Source: Microplitis mediator (taxonomy: Eukaryota; Arthropoda; Insecta; Hymenoptera; Braconidae). From it: DNA of 64,000 nucleotides. Positions 1 to 13,209 of this stretch are shown here, piece after piece. Both the position numbers and the translations under genes were made by a program. The first letter of the stretch is position 1, and every line of letters starts with the position of its first letter. The stretch lies in contig NC_079972.1 of NCBI RefSeq assembly GCF_029852145.1, forward strand, positions 6,149,795 through 6,213,794, written 5' to 3'. The notes beneath the pieces are model-generated. The model saw nothing but the letters and a program-made list of their open reading frames with translations. It made no database searches and was not told the origin of the DNA.

Positions 1-173
1 ATTTAAAGTCGCTATAGAACAACTCAGGTCATGAGCGGCTACAATGCAAATTACATAAATATTATCCGGGAATGCTAGAACAATTGTATAAGTTGCCTTT
101 TAATAGCTACAAATTAAGTAAGAGGATTTTATGGAGTTACAGTAGGCTGATTAGTCTTATTGTTTATTAGTTA

Positions 174-645
174 TTAAATCTTATTATGCATTTTTGTAAG
201 TTTGATGGATTTAAGCAATTTGGTACGATGTTCTGTGGAGAAATAATTGCAATCCTGTTGAGGCAGCAGAGCTTGTCTTCTTTCGTCTCCATACTGTAGA
301 CAGTCGTTTAAGATGTGTTCCACTGATAGTGGGCTGAAGCAACGTGAACATATTGGGGGGTTCTTTTTTGTCTATGAGGTAGCTATGAGTTAGGTTCGTG
401 TGTTCTAATTTTAATCTAGTTAAGATCACCTGGTCTTTTCTTGTTAATGTTTTATCTGTAGCTATAGCTTTGCTGTCATCTAGGTACAGTAGATTGTGTA
501 TCTATTTTTTTGCATTAGGGTTGTTTTTGTTTGAGGTTCGACAGGGTTTTCCAGTGCTTTTTTGGCTTCAGCGTCAGCTTTTTCATTACCTTTTTTTTCT
601 TGGTGAGAAGATATCAAGACAAATGTTACCTGTGTATTTTTATTT
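174..645 (-). pseudogene. 3' fragment of a non-LTR retrotransposon (LINE) pol gene, decayed
   Basis: Read on the minus strand this is the C-terminal end of a LINE reverse-transcriptase polyprotein. At about 560-600 it reads GNEKADAEAKKAL, the end of an RNase H domain (the family motif is GNE.AD..AK). At about 375-430 it reads LTRLKLEHTNLTHSYL, the conserved post-RNase H segment. At about 300-356, in another frame, it reads a zinc knuckle CSRC...EHILNDC (C-x2-C-x8-H-x4-C). The frame then runs to a stop at 174-176. A stop near 500 and frame changes between the three blocks show that it is dead. Jockey/I/R1-type elements carry this order of domains; the exact clade is inference. The 5' part of the element is absent: nothing recognisable lies beyond about 645. 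The shorter plus-strand open frame over it has no meaning. Confidence 0.8.
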
Positions 646-3033
646 TGAAGTTGATATAGGTGGAGTGAGATTTGTTGTACTATATTAGACTATACCGCAT
701 AGTAATATTTCCGACTTATCAAAAAATCCATCACATTATTTTGCTGTTCACAATAAAAAATAACTAAAAACGCTAAGAGCAATAGAAAATTCATCAATTG
801 TAATCTAAAAATTCCAACTTTTTTAAGACTTTGTGCTACACATCATCGTAATTTTATCAAAAATCTTTTAAATTCGAGTTCGTTCGAAAATACTTGGATC
901 TTCTAGTTTATTCTATTACTGATAGCAGGTTAGAATAAATTACTGGACGTGGTGAGGCGTAAGCAAGCATCTCTAGAGGGACAAAAAAATCAGACTCAAA
1001 AATATATAAAATAATAGAAAATACATCAAATTTTATTATGCTAGTCTACCATCAAACTTGAAACACGGCACTTTTTTTAATTAGTGTAATCTACATTTAT
1101 AATGTTCGTCTTCTAATGTGGCAATGGAATGACAAAAATTTAAAAATAGAAAATAAAAGTCGTAGCTTCAAGAGATAGATTAAAAATTAAATGAATATAA
1201 ATTTTTAATTTTCCATTAAACTGAAAGGGTTTTATGCAGAAATATTATTTAATAAGGATAACGGTAATAACTATAAGTTCAATAAACTTGTCCAATTTTG
1301 AATCAACCAATGTTATAATTTAATATCTAATCATGTTTGCACGTGCCACTCATCAAATGACGGAAGACGATGGAATCTAACCGTTAACTCATACATCCGG
1401 AAAAGTCATTTCAATTATTTTCAACCGGTTTGATGAGTCTAAGTATTTCTGTTAAGTTGTTTTTTTTTTGTTTATTTATTTTTTTTTTTTCTAAACTTAA
1501 TAATAAAAAATTTAATCGCTTATAAAACACTTGCCTTGTTTAACGGATGATTGATCATAATGTTAAATATTAACTTGATCTATTTTTATGGTCATTGATT
1601 GTAAGGTTGAGCATAACGGATTGATAATAAATTTAACTTGTGATATAATCGACTAAGTGATGATAAAATTATGGTGATAAAACTGGATTTTTATGCACAC
1701 ACCTTTACTTGCTTCAAACATTTTTTAGAATAACTAGACCAAGTTTACTGAAATGGGATATTCGAGACACGAGGACAATATTAAAAAAATAAATAACTAA
1801 GTTTGTAAAAAACATTGTAATATGTTTTGGAACAACGAGCTTTATCTAAAGAGATAAAACATAATAATAATAAACGAGAGAAAATGTTTAAATCATCAGG
1901 AATTTGTTACTTTCTTTATGATCCTAATGTTCAGGACAATAAGTTTCATATGAAACAGTCGACGAACTGCTTGGAGGCAGTAACTTTTTCAATTTAATGG
2001 CTCGCTCATGTCTGTAAAGTAAAGAATAAGCCAGCAAATACGACAGAGTTTTCACAGTAGCGTAAAAAAAAAAAAAATTATAAAGAAGAAAAAAAAGCAA
2101 GGGTAGGTTTCGAACCACGGAACACTGGCATGCAAATCCCAAACTCAGTCGAAGAGTTTAGTCCCTTCCTAACTATACTACTACAACTACAACTACAACT
2201 ACACTGTAGTTACGAACCGACGCTTAAACTTGTCTTCCACAAAGTTTCATAGACTATCCGACTCTATTGGTGTTTCAGTGTCTTTCCTCTTTTCTCGTGT
2301 CTTGTCTCCTCGTTTCCCTGCCCTTCGGGCTGCCTCAAGCTCATTCTACAGCCACCCTGTCCTGTACACTAGCTTGCACCGTTATCTAGACTTTAACAAG
2401 AACATGCGTGTTGGAAAATTTAATTTTCCAACCAAGATAACTTATAACTGTCTGTCTATATAATGTATCTTACTTTACTTTGTCACAAATTGACGTGGAA
2501 ATGAGATAGAAAATATAAGATTATTAAATTACGCATGGAAAAATTTTGCACTTTGTTTTAAATATGCATATATTATTAAATATATGTAAAATAGTAACTA
2601 ATTGCAATAAATTTACTTTATTGTTTAATATGTTAAGTTAAGTTATATTATAAAACAAATAAAACTGACGATTTATAATTAATAAAAATTATTTTTATTT
2701 TTAATTAGTCAATTTTTTTATGTAATTTTATTTTACTTAGTATGTCATCATTTTAAAGTGCGATTAAATTGTATTTTTGTAACTTTATCGAGCTTAACAA
2801 TTTAACTATTTAAATTTCAAAATTGTTAACTTTATATTCAAATTTAACATTTCAAAAAGCACTTTAATGTTATAAATTTACATAAATCTAATTTAACATC
2901 AAAAGCACTTTGAAAAACCCTTGATAGCTTTTAATAGTCAAAGAGGTAAATATATTTAAATTTTAACATTTAAAAATACAAATTTTCTTGAATTTAAGCG
3001 ATACTTTCAACGACGAAACAAAAATAAAGGGGT
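646..3033. other. AT-rich DNA without recognisable genes
   Basis: Apart from the tRNA-like segment at 2104-2186 and a short ACAACT-rich microsatellite at about 2177-2203, I see no gene, repeat structure or splice-bounded reading frame. Open frames here are short and low in complexity. Confidence 0.6.
2104..2186 (-). ncRNA. tRNA-like or tRNA-derived segment
   Basis: On the minus strand there is a good Pol III B box (GGTTCGAAACC) at about 2106-2118 and an A-box-like stretch (TAGTATAGTTAGG) about 55-65 bases upstream. A T-rich tract follows as a possible Pol III terminator. The acceptor and anticodon stems do not pair convincingly, so this is a pseudo-tRNA or the head of a tRNA-derived SINE rather than a working tRNA gene. 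Confidence 0.35.
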
Positions 3034-3341
3034 GACCGGGGCAAAATGATTCAATACTTTTGAGACAATTTTTGTTTTTTTTTATTGAATGTTTCGTTAC
3101 ACTTTGTAAAAAATAATAGGACAATTTGATCAAGGGCAGTGCAGCTAACACAAATTTTTCTCTAACAAAAATACACATATTTATGCAGTTTTTTTTTTTT
3201 TTGTATTATTTGAATTATTTTTTACTAAAAATTTTAAATTAGCCACATTGTCCGGACTGATCAACTTGCCCCACTCTTTTCTACAAATCGTAAATGAAGC
3301 ATTTTTTTGTTTAAAAAATGGTGTCTCATTTTACCCCGGTC
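3034..3341. mobile_element. MITE-like element with GACCGGGG(C/T)AAAATGA ends
   Basis: The left end reads GACCGGGGCAAAATGA and the right end is its inverted complement with one change (TCATTTTACCCCGGTC), about 308 bp apart. The interior is AT-rich, includes another GC-rich word (CTTGCCCCACTC at about 3268) and has no open frame. No target-site duplication is clear. The size and terminal inverted repeats fit a non-autonomous DNA transposon; the family is unknown. Confidence 0.5.
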
Positions 3342-5220
3342 TTCTCAATTTATCATGACAGTTCAATTGTTAAAGAAATAATAGTTTTTTAAAAATAAAT
3401 TGTCAACTTTAAATGACTTTTTCAGAAATAAATTTAAAGAATTTGTGTATATGAGATAAAATAAAACTAATCGCTACTTGTGCACATGTCGTGTCAGGAT
3501 ATAGGGCAATTAACCTCAACACCATTTAACACTTAGTTTTAAAAATAAGAAAATAAATTACAAAAAAGAAATGACAAGAGCGAACATGTTGGTATAAAAA
3601 AAAAACAAAAGAAAATTAGTGCCACAAGGGTAATTGCCGTATTCAGAATCGGTTTCAGAGTATTTTTTGTATTAGAATGGAAATACCGAATTCATCATGC
3701 CGGAGGCTATGGCCTATAAAAAAAATGAAACGCAAAACTTATTTTTATTATTTTTTTAGTAATTTCGCAAGTTTTAAATGAAATAAAAAAGATAACATGT
3801 AATAATAAATTGATATAATATATTACATGGTGTATTAATAATTGATTTATTTATAAAATTGATTTTAATTCTATTACACCGACACTGCACTCTCTCAAGT
3901 CGAAGCTGTTAAAGGCGTCGCTAATTGATTCCAAACTAATTGCTGTATTCCAACATTCTATAATTGGAATCAATTAATTTATCCACCCCGTTTCGTAACT
4001 TTCAATCTGTGCGATCGATATTTAATGTCGTTGGAAATTTCTATGATAGCTAAAGCTCGATTCTATACAACGACAACCATATTTATTAGTTTTATTTTCT
4101 TATTTAACTATATATATTTTATGTTCGTTTTTCATTTTTCAATTTCTCGTTTCGTTATCCACAGCAGAAAGGGAATCCCATCTTTTCGATTTATGACTGC
4201 CGAGTGCATTCTCGTTACTCGGTTGACTCAAACAACCTTTTCATACTTCAACATTTTACTACATAACATGTATGTACCATTATCAAAAGTAACTATTTTT
4301 CTTCATCAATTTCCCTAGATACTATTTATTTACTCTTTATATAATATACATACATACTTAAATGAACTTTTTTTTTTAACCAATAATTTACATACCCTTA
4401 AATTATTTGAATCACTGCAAGATTTTCATTCCACTCTTTATTAATAAACAGTTGCTGCATCAACATACCTGTAACACAAATAAAAAAAAAGTTAGAATAA
4501 ATACGAAACATATATTTCAGTAAATAATTATAGTTTTTGTATGTTTGTTAAGAGCTTCAAAAATATCCAACTATCAAGTTGATTAAAAACTGCTATGAAA
4601 AAAAAAATGTCCCTGTTTTTTTTTTTAAATACATTTTTCATTGTCAGAAAACAATGAAGTAAATTAGATAGTAAATTTGAGTATATTCACAGAGAATTGA
4701 TGGTCAAAATCACGGGATTATAAAATCGATTATGTGTATAGGAAAGCATCAGCATCAGCAGTACAGTACAGCAATAGCAATAGCGGTAGATATATATGTA
4801 TTTAGATAGTGACCGTAAAGCTCGCAGCTTTAAATATTCAGGTGAATAGAGGGAACCACTATACCAGAGAACTACCCAGTGAATGTGGTCGACTCTCACT
4901 GATGGCATTAGAACACAAATCGCTTTGCGAATTTATCCCCAATTTCCTCTATGCTCTTCACTCTAAAACTACTGTATGTATTTAATCCGACAAAGACAAC
5001 TAAAACTACATTCACAATTACAACTCCAGCTTCAATTTCAACAAACTAATCCATCAACATCAGGTATGGATGTCAACTGAGTGCATATACACGCATATGT
5101 GAAACCTAAAGCAAAGCATTTATTTGTTGATTAATTCAACCTACTGTAATACTTTAGCATTAGTATATCTTATGGTATTAGTGTAAGTATATTAGCAGTA
5201 ACACCTGTGCATATTCGTAT

Positions 5221-5294
<74 letters not shown>

Positions 5295-8200
5295 CATTAC
5301 GGATGATGAGTACATTCTCCTCTATCTATAGTTGGTCTACACTACAAAGTGTACTCTGAATCTTACTCGCTATACATTAAGATGAAGAGCATCCACGTGT
5401 TTGTATAAATGCCTTGCCAGCTGCGAGACAGGTGAATCTTTCACCTGCTTGCAAGCTGTTACCTCTCTCACTCTTATATACTCATCGCTTCTTCTTCTTC
5501 TTCTTCATCTTAACTTTTCTGTATATATATATATATATAGATCGTAGTTTTTGCATTGCGCACGAGCTGCCCATGCCCAATTTACCATCTGGATCAAGAT
5601 AAAAATTTTCATTGCCGCAGATATATGTGAGAGAAAAATACAAAATGCTATAAAATAATTGATATTTTAATAAATCTGAGTATACTATTATTATAAATAT
5701 TCAAATAAAAATTAAATATTGTCTGTCATAAAAATTGAACATTTTTAAAATATATATTAATTTTAAAAATAGAAATTATACGTAAGTATGCATTCATATT
5801 TATAGTTTTAGAAAATGTATAAGTATAAAATAAGTCAAAGTGTAAGTGAGTGTATGCAAGTGCACATGAGTTTTACGATGTAATATTACCAGTTGACGAC
5901 GCGTGCTCGAGCAAGATGCAATGTCAGATGGGAGGGTGAAGTGTTGGAGAAAACCGGCTTATATAGCTTCGACCTGTTTACTGTGCAACTATTCCAATAT
6001 TTCATCATGATAAATATGAGAATACTACTCTTGTGAATATTTTCATTTTTATTCAAGTAATTTATCATTTTTTTAATATATTTTTAACAAAATGAGCCTG
6101 TTAAAATTCATTTAAAATTATAAAATTAAAATTCGCAGTATGTTTATGAGAAAATGAATCAAAATAATTTATTTTCCTGAGCTCAATTGTGATAAACTAT
6201 CCACAGTGATTTGATCCACATATCCTACAGTGTGTATACGTCGTCGTCAGCACAAACACTTTCTGTAATCCACTATTGTGAATGTGGATGCTCGCATTAC
6301 AAACGATATTTTCAAGCTAGATAGCTGAATGCTAAATAAACGAATAAAAAAAAAGTATGACAGAAATAAAAGCATAAAAAAAAAATTACTGTACACGCAC
6401 AGAGCTTAACCGTAAAGAATTTTATCGTCGATGCTACTGCTGCTATTCCACAGTAAACTCCATTTTGCTGTACAGGGAGAGAGTTAATCCCGGGCAATCC
6501 GGACTGCAGTCTCTGCAGCACGAGCTACTGCAGAGCTGAGAGAGAAAGAGAGATAAATAGAGAGAGCTTGTGCATCGACGAGCCACACCCCGTGCGTCTC
6601 CATACGTGATTATTGAGGATTATATTACGTGATATTATCTTCTTGGGCCCTTGATGATAAATAATAATCCACGTTGTAGTTTATATAATAATAATAATAA
6701 TAAAAATATATAACTATCGTCAAGTTACGAATAGTCAAACTTATTAATAATGGAAATTCTCAGATAATGAAAATTGTACGCTTTAAAAAATTTTTTTGTT
6801 AGCAAACTTCAAAAGTCCAACATACATAGGTCGAAATTTTGTGTTAATTCGGCACATTGTGTTGGTATGTTAATAAAAATTTTATATTAGATAATTGAAC
6901 ACAGAATCTGTTATTTTGACATTTTGTTTTGTGTAATTTATCAGATTTATCGTGTTAAAATTAACTGGTAAATACAAGCACACAACCTAACCAACCCAAC
7001 TATGTATTGATTAAACCTAAATACAGCTAATGTAAATAAAAAAAAAAACAAAAATTAGTTCAACTCTGTGATTTTTCCAAAAAAAACAAAATTATGAATT
7101 ATCCTCACGTAAAATGAGAATTAAAAAACTATCGAACTTGATCATCATATTGGAAATATTTAATGGTAAAAATTTATACTATAAATTACAATTTATACGT
7201 TTATTATAGATAGAATATTTTTTGTCAGTTACCGAGACTTATTAATTCAAATTAAATTTATGTATTTATAAATATATATTTAATTTGTTATTTTAAATGT
7301 TAAAAACTCCAATACAAATTTAATTTTACTATATGATATTAAAAAATGTTTAAAAAGAAAAACAAAACAACTCTCCAAATAATAATAATTAAAAAAGTTT
7401 TACGATATTATATAACAAAGGATAAAAAAGAAAAACTCGTTTACATTTATATATAAATAGATAAATTTTATCAAATGTGACAATATGCAGTAAAGTGAGA
7501 AATATTTATTTTTTATATGATTCTAACTATAAATTTTTTATATCTACCTATAAAAATATATGTCCATTTAAAGAATGTATACATCAAATCTAGTGATATT
7601 TTTTTATGCTTAAAAAATGCTGAAAATATATAAAGTATGAAAATAAAACTAAGGATATTGAGATCAAGCTCATTTAATAATGAAAAAAAATATATATAAT
7701 AATAATAATAACATATAATTTTTTTTTTCTTACAAAAGCATTTAGTCGAGATTAGCGCGTGGCACGAGAACAGCAGCTGGTGTTCGCCACGAAGCCATTA
7801 CCGGTGAACATCGAAAAAGTATATGCTACACTGGCAAACTGGTTGATAGCAGTGTCGTTGCTAAAGAACCAAATGGTTTTCAGTCCAACGACGATGACTA
7901 TGACTATGACTATGACTATGACGACGACGACGTTGAAAACGACAACAAGAACAACGATGACAACAACGACGGCGACCAAGTCCATTACAACCGAGACTGC
8001 ACTTATTCGCGTACCAAAGTGTATCCCTTGAGCAACACTTTAATACATTCGCCTTTTGCTCTCTTGTGTTTCAGCCTTTGAAGTGCTTGCTCATATGCCA
8101 CCGCGACTTTCTCAATTGTCAAAGTGCAAAATAAAAAAAAAATTTTTTTTAATAAAAAATCTCGGGAAAATGGAGTCAACTAATGGAAATGTACTTAATG

Positions 8201-8559
8201 CTTTTTTTTTTAATTCAATGAATTTTTTTTATCTTTTCTAATGCTTTTTGAAATCGACAAGCGTAACAAAAACATTTGATTGACCTCACTACAGTGATAA
8301 TAAGTTCAATTGTCACTCATCAGAGATGACGTTATCGTATGTCAATCTATTGGATTTTCTCGAACACGAGCCAAACGATTATATACATGCATATATGATT
8401 GTGTATCACTGAAATAATTTTCAAAAGATAAATGTCAATGTAATTGTCTGCATGATTTTTTTATTGATTCTTAATTAAAATGTAATATCATAGAAAATAA
8501 TCATCATAAAAACAAAAATGTTACTTAGATACAGATATATACAGTAATTTCCCGAATTT
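3342..8559. other. AT-rich non-coding DNA with small GC-rich patches
   Basis: No convincing gene. GC-richer unique patches occur at about 5880-5960, 6470-6620 and 7755-7995; they could be regulatory sequence or untranslated exons but carry no diagnostic signal. The patch at 7755-7995 contains a GACTAT microsatellite at about 7890-7925 and is open on both strands only because of that repeat. Confidence 0.5.
5229..5294. repeat. (AT)n microsatellite
   Basis: An uninterrupted run of about 33 AT dinucleotides, preceded by a short CA run. Confidence 0.95.
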
Positions 8560-8819
8560 TTCAAAAATCGTCCGTTTTCATGCGAAGATTAAAAACCAGT
8601 AAACGTCCGCGTTATCCCGGTGTTAAGGTTATCAGTGTTAAATTTATGTTAAAAACATATAAAGTATAACTATATAAAATATAGTTATGAAAAATATAAA
8701 GTTATTACATAAAGTATGGGAAACAGATTTTTATGATGGAGTTTCTATGCAAACTGCATCAGCGAAAAAAATAAAATATTATTTTTTTTTCTGATTTGTA
8801 GATCTTAAAACACGTATAC

Positions 8820-8936
8820 TAACACTCTTATCTTCCGATCGGAGTTATTTTACTCCGCATGTACACCGTTTTAACACTAGTAAGTAGCACCGCTACACTA
8901 GCGTGAGTTTATTTTAACACCGCTTCTTTTACAGTG
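8820..8936. mobile_element. degenerate 3' end of an ACCGGTGT-word MITE
   Basis: The segment holds ACACCGTTTTAACAC, TTTTAACACCGC and an end TTTTACAGTG followed by TA. These match the words and the right terminus of the intact element at 53921-54395. More worn words of the same kind (CCCGGTGTTAAGG) lie at about 8614-8630. The left terminus cannot be placed. Confidence 0.5.
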
Positions 8937-11334
8937 TAAGTACATACACACATACATATATACAACGTCTATTGTAGAGCAAAATAAAGTGTTTAAACTT
9001 AGCGAGTATGCGTCATCCAGGATTAACCGAGTAATTCAGGATTACTAAAGTTAGTGGACGGAATTTTTTTCCGGGAGTTACTCGTAAAACGGTGTGTAAG
9101 AGAACTGCGTGTACTTTAGACAACTAAAGTAATAAACAATACTAATTAATTTAAAGTTCTATTTAATATGTACATTTAAATGTAAAAAAAAATCATTGAA
9201 AAATTATAATTATCATCCATTTAATAATTTTATTGTTATTTATTTTATTCTGTTTATATTTGGAAAAGTATACACCAATTTCTAGATCCTCCTGAGTACT
9301 AATTAATCTGGCTACCGTAAGTCTATTTACAGTGGTAAAATATATGGAAGAGAGTTCCCGATAAACATATATTATATAAGTTATTGCATAAAATGAGATT
9401 AAAATGAGTTAAATAATTTTTTTCAGCTTCAATAATAACTGTTTGCTAATACGATTTTCATTTCAATAGAGAAATTATTATATAAAAAAGATAAAAAATT
9501 ATAATTATTGCTAAATTTAAATATCAGTTAAAGTTATTTTCAATGTATTTATATAATTCTTGTTGGCTGAACTAATTTATATTATGAATATATGATAAAG
9601 CTTCAAAAATAAGCTATGTATATTTAATTTTAGATGTATCAAGCTTTTAAAATGTTGTATGTGATGCGTTGTTTCAAAAGTTTTAATTAAATATGAGCCA
9701 TGTGTAATTAATTCTGTCGGTTTAATTTAAATAAATTTTTATAATTAACATTATTTACGAAAAAATAAACTTTAATATTTTGACATGGAGTAATCTACTA
9801 TTTATGAGTATAAAGTTTTTGTAGAGGAAGTCAATATATAGAATGTAGTGAATGTATGAGACTAGAAATTAAGGTAAAAGATTCTGTGAAGCCTACACAG
9901 GTTAATTGTTTGACGGCAATTAGTCTGAACGCAGACATGATTTTACGAAACGCATCAATACATGGAGTAAAAAATATACGAAAGGGCAAGTCATGCATAC
10001 AATTGATTGGAATCGATTCTCAGTAATTACGAAAACTATTGTGCCAAGAGTCTATAAAAAAGTTGACGAAAAACAACTAAAAAGAGTAAAGAAAATAAAA
10101 ATAAAAATCCAACAAATAGAAATAATAATAAAAAAATAAGTGACTGCGAGATTAGGATCGTTGATCTGGAATTGCGAGAAGTGACGCTGAAAATGAACCG
10201 TTTGATTGATTAAATTTTTTTATTATTCTATGCATGGCTGTTTATTTGTTGTTTTCTTTAATCCGTTTAGAAATTTATAATAAAATAGAGATTTGCCGAT
10301 GCACGTTGAAAATATTATCTCCTTATTTAAACCTCGAGGATCATGATAGAATTAAATAACGGAAGTAGAATAGAAGTTGGATTATATATATATGTATATG
10401 TATATAGAAGAAGACTATGAGAGTTAAGAAGATGGAGAAATAGAGCCTCTGGGATAGGTTAGTTCTTTTCAGCGTCTCGCTATTCTAAAGATCAATATGC
10501 AAATTATTTCCTTGTCGAAGAACTTTATTCTTTACTTTTTTTATTATTTTCATTTATAATTTTTTTTTAGATTTTTTTTTGTGATATTTGTATTCCTCGT
10601 TTATTTTATAGATTTTCGTCTGTTTGCATTAAAAGCGAAGGCCCAAAAGTGAAACATATATATATATATATATAAAAATCGTTAAATGATCAATTAATTT
10701 CGACATTTGTCGGACACAGCAGTCGTTACTCAAGGACGAAAAGGGCATAGCAATTAACCGCTAGCCACTGAGACGAGTACATGCGTATTTGTATTTCTTT
10801 AATTCTATTGATTACTTATAATTTACACTGCGTTACGTTGTTTGTTAAATAAAATATTGCTTCACGTAATTAGATTGTTTAATGATTTTATTACATTTAA
10901 TAACCTCGTTGTTAAATATATATATGTATTTTTAAGTTTTGATTTATGTTAATGAATTTAGTATTTTATTTACTTTTGAAAATGTTAACTGTGACTTATT
11001 GTCTCGGAGTTATCGTGATGTCAAATACAAAGACGAAGGTTTAACGAGGAATTTTCACACAAATTCCTTAAGGATATTAACTTTATATAGTCTGTATATA
11101 TATATATATATATATCAAAGGAGCTTTTCTGATAATAAATTTGAATTTCACCACGCGACTCTGATAAATCGAGTAATCACAGCGATACTATTATACTGTC
11201 CGATTTACATTGCAAAATCACAAGTAAGAAATAGTCGCTTAATAAAAGTTTTACGGCTTTTTTCATATATTTTATCATATTTTTTTGTTAATATTATATA
11301 TAGTATATTGCGTGGCAAGGGATGAAACAAGACC
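8937..11334. other. AT-rich DNA, nothing recognised
   Basis: No gene, tRNA or clear transposon. There are short (TA)n tracts at about 10384-10405, 10658-10674 and 11096-11115; the longest open frame reads straight through one of them as IYIYIY and is not credible. Confidence 0.55.
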
Positions 11335-11420
11335 ATTTCAGACGAGAATGAGTTCTGAGCTAGAAAACAACGAGAATTAGGCCTGGCCCACAGGGTCAAC
11401 CGTTTTTCAGATTTTGTTTA
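11335..11420 (-). repeat. dispersed repeat, partial copy (GGTTGACCCTG family)
   Basis: Read on the minus strand it gives AAAATCTGAAAAACGGTTG, then ACCCTGTGGGCCAGG, then a worn TTGTTTTCTAGCTC. The same series of blocks occurs on the plus strand at 49417, 52580 and 61447. It is non-coding in all frames, and its origin is unknown. Confidence 0.5.
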
Positions 11421-11541
11421 CTGGAACTCATATTTTTCTTTCATTTTCCTTATACAACTGTCAAGTTGGTTGGTTATTAGAATGATATAAATAGAAATTT
11501 ACAATAAACAAATACAATTCTGTGACAGGAATGAAATCAAG

Positions 11542-11635
11542 CCAGAAACTAATTTAGTGGGCAGAAACTAATGAGCTTGTTCCCTAGGGGAGAAACTGAT
11601 CAGTTTCTGCCCGCTAAATCACATGGTTTCTACTG
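11542..11635. repeat. short inverted repeat (possible MITE)
   Basis: The left arm (CCAGAAACTAATTTAGTGGG, then CAGAAACT) returns as an imperfect inverted copy on the right (AGTTTCTGCCCGCTAAATCA, ending TTTCTACTGG). The arms are about 40 bp. No target duplication was found. Confidence 0.5.
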
Positions 11636-11799
11636 GTAAAACGGGCATCAAAACTCGCAATTTCAATGCAGGTGACATGCAAAAATTATTTTTGTGCCAT
11701 AGAAAAGAGCATGCAATGGCTGAAAAAATAGCAAATATACTTCAAGATAACGATAAAAATGAGCTAGTCAAAGTAAAGTATTTAAAGGGTCTTACATAA
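11623..11799 (+). CDS. small coding-like ORF, 58 aa, unrecognised
   Basis: An ATG at 11623 opens a 58-codon frame ending at TAA 11797-11799. Unlike the low-complexity frames around it, its composition looks like a real protein: mixed, charged, with few Ile/Tyr runs and balanced codons. Within it are GDMQKLFLCHRKEHAMAEKI (about residues 17-36) and then an acidic/basic tail ending KVKYLKGLT. No signal peptide or membrane segment is visible and I do not recognise a family. The start codon lies inside the right arm of the inverted repeat at 11542-11635, so the frame may be a gene fragment joined to a transposon, a last exon whose true start is upstream, or chance. The sequence after the stop is A-rich. 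Confidence 0.25.
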   Translation: MVSTGKTGIKTRNFNAGDMQKLFLCHRKEHAMAEKIANILQDNDKNELVKVKYLKGLT

Positions 11800-13148
11800 G
11801 AAAAAAAAAGAGAAGAAAACTCTTTTGTTGCTCTTTATATTCATCTCCTAGTACTTGCTTTGTACATGAAACAAAGTATCTATTCTTATCTTGATCACTG
11901 AAAGATCAAGTACTTATCTTAGGATATTGCTGTAGTCACTGTCATCAAAAGTCACGAAAAGACATCTATATATACAATATATATGTATATATATATATGT
12001 TGGTATCTATTATATATAGATGGATGAAAGATAAAGCAGAAGGAGGTACAAAATATAAAAAATAAAAAAAGAGGTATCGTAAAAAGGAACATCGAGGCTT
12101 CCGTTTGAGAGAGGTCGATTATCGGACTTCCACTCGATATATTTTTTCCAGTAAATTCAGCGTGCATGTACCAACTACTAGCATGGTCGTTTTCTTTTGT
12201 TATACAGAAATTGCCCTTCTTGCAGATCTTTGGCGGAGATGATAACGCGTGTACATACGCGACTACTGACTCTTGACGTTCCTACATATATATAGATATA
12301 TATGACTCGTTGATTTTCTTTTTTATCTAAAGTAGTTTTAAAAATGAACGATTTACCTTCTTTTGGTTGACTAGCATACACTACACCATTACCTATACAA
12401 CGCGGTGCATTACAACTTTCAACGAGAATCCGATCGATTAGAAAATTTAAAAAATGCTTGAGCGAGTCATATGAAATTTTCAATAGCCAATCGTATGAAA
12501 AATATTATTTTTTATTAATAAATTATGATATTATAAATTTGGTATTGATAAGAATTTTTAACTTAAAGAAAAAGTAAACATAACTAGAAAAAAATAGATG
12601 AATAGATTATACTTGAATTTAAATGCACAGAAATATATTCAATTTTTTTGTTACATCTCCAATTTACTTCACTTAACAAGACAAAATAATAAGAACACTG
12701 ACAAGTAAAAAAGTATTAAAGAAATGATAAGAGTTAAAAAACAAAATAATAATAATAAAATGAATAAAAATACGAGCTTACAGAATAATTGAAAGAGGAT
12801 AAGAGTGAATAAGAGTAAGAGAGTAAGATCAAGGCAATGTAGGATGAGATACACTCATATATGTTTCCGGTATACTCTTGTTACTGACATTTGTATCTTT
12901 ATATGTATACTTATGTAGTATACATATATACATACATACACGCATTTATATGGCTGTTGTTCACGCAAGAGATACAGAAAGAGGGTGAGAACTACACTTC
13001 AAGACGAGGGAGGATTATACAAGGAAGTAGCAATGCAGTAAGAACCAGCAGTAGTAGCACAAGCAGGACGTAAAGTAAAGGTACGTCAGTAAATTAGTGG
13101 GAATTCAAGTTGCGCGTAGACGCATATCATCCATCTACTTGATGTATT

Positions 13149-13209
13149 AGTGTTGGTGTTGGTGTTGGTGTAGGTGTAGGTGTTGATGTTAGTGTTACTG
13201 TTGGGGTGT
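13149..13209. repeat. GTTGGT-type imperfect microsatellite
   Basis: Serial GTTGGT units decay into GTAGGT, GTTGAT and GTTAGT variants. It is non-coding. Confidence 0.8.

Noticed and set aside
398..688. 96-codon plus-strand frame
   Set aside because: Antisense shadow of the LINE pol remnant.
7752..8031. Overlapping frames on both strands, Thr/Met-rich (+) and Val/Ile-rich (-)
   Set aside because: Both arise from the GACTAT/ACGACG microsatellite; the non-repetitive part matches nothing I recognise.
9040..9115. Possible second worn ACCGGTGT or GAGTAATT element
   Set aside because: Only short word resemblances (GGGAGTTACTCG, AACGGTGTG); no terminus can be placed.
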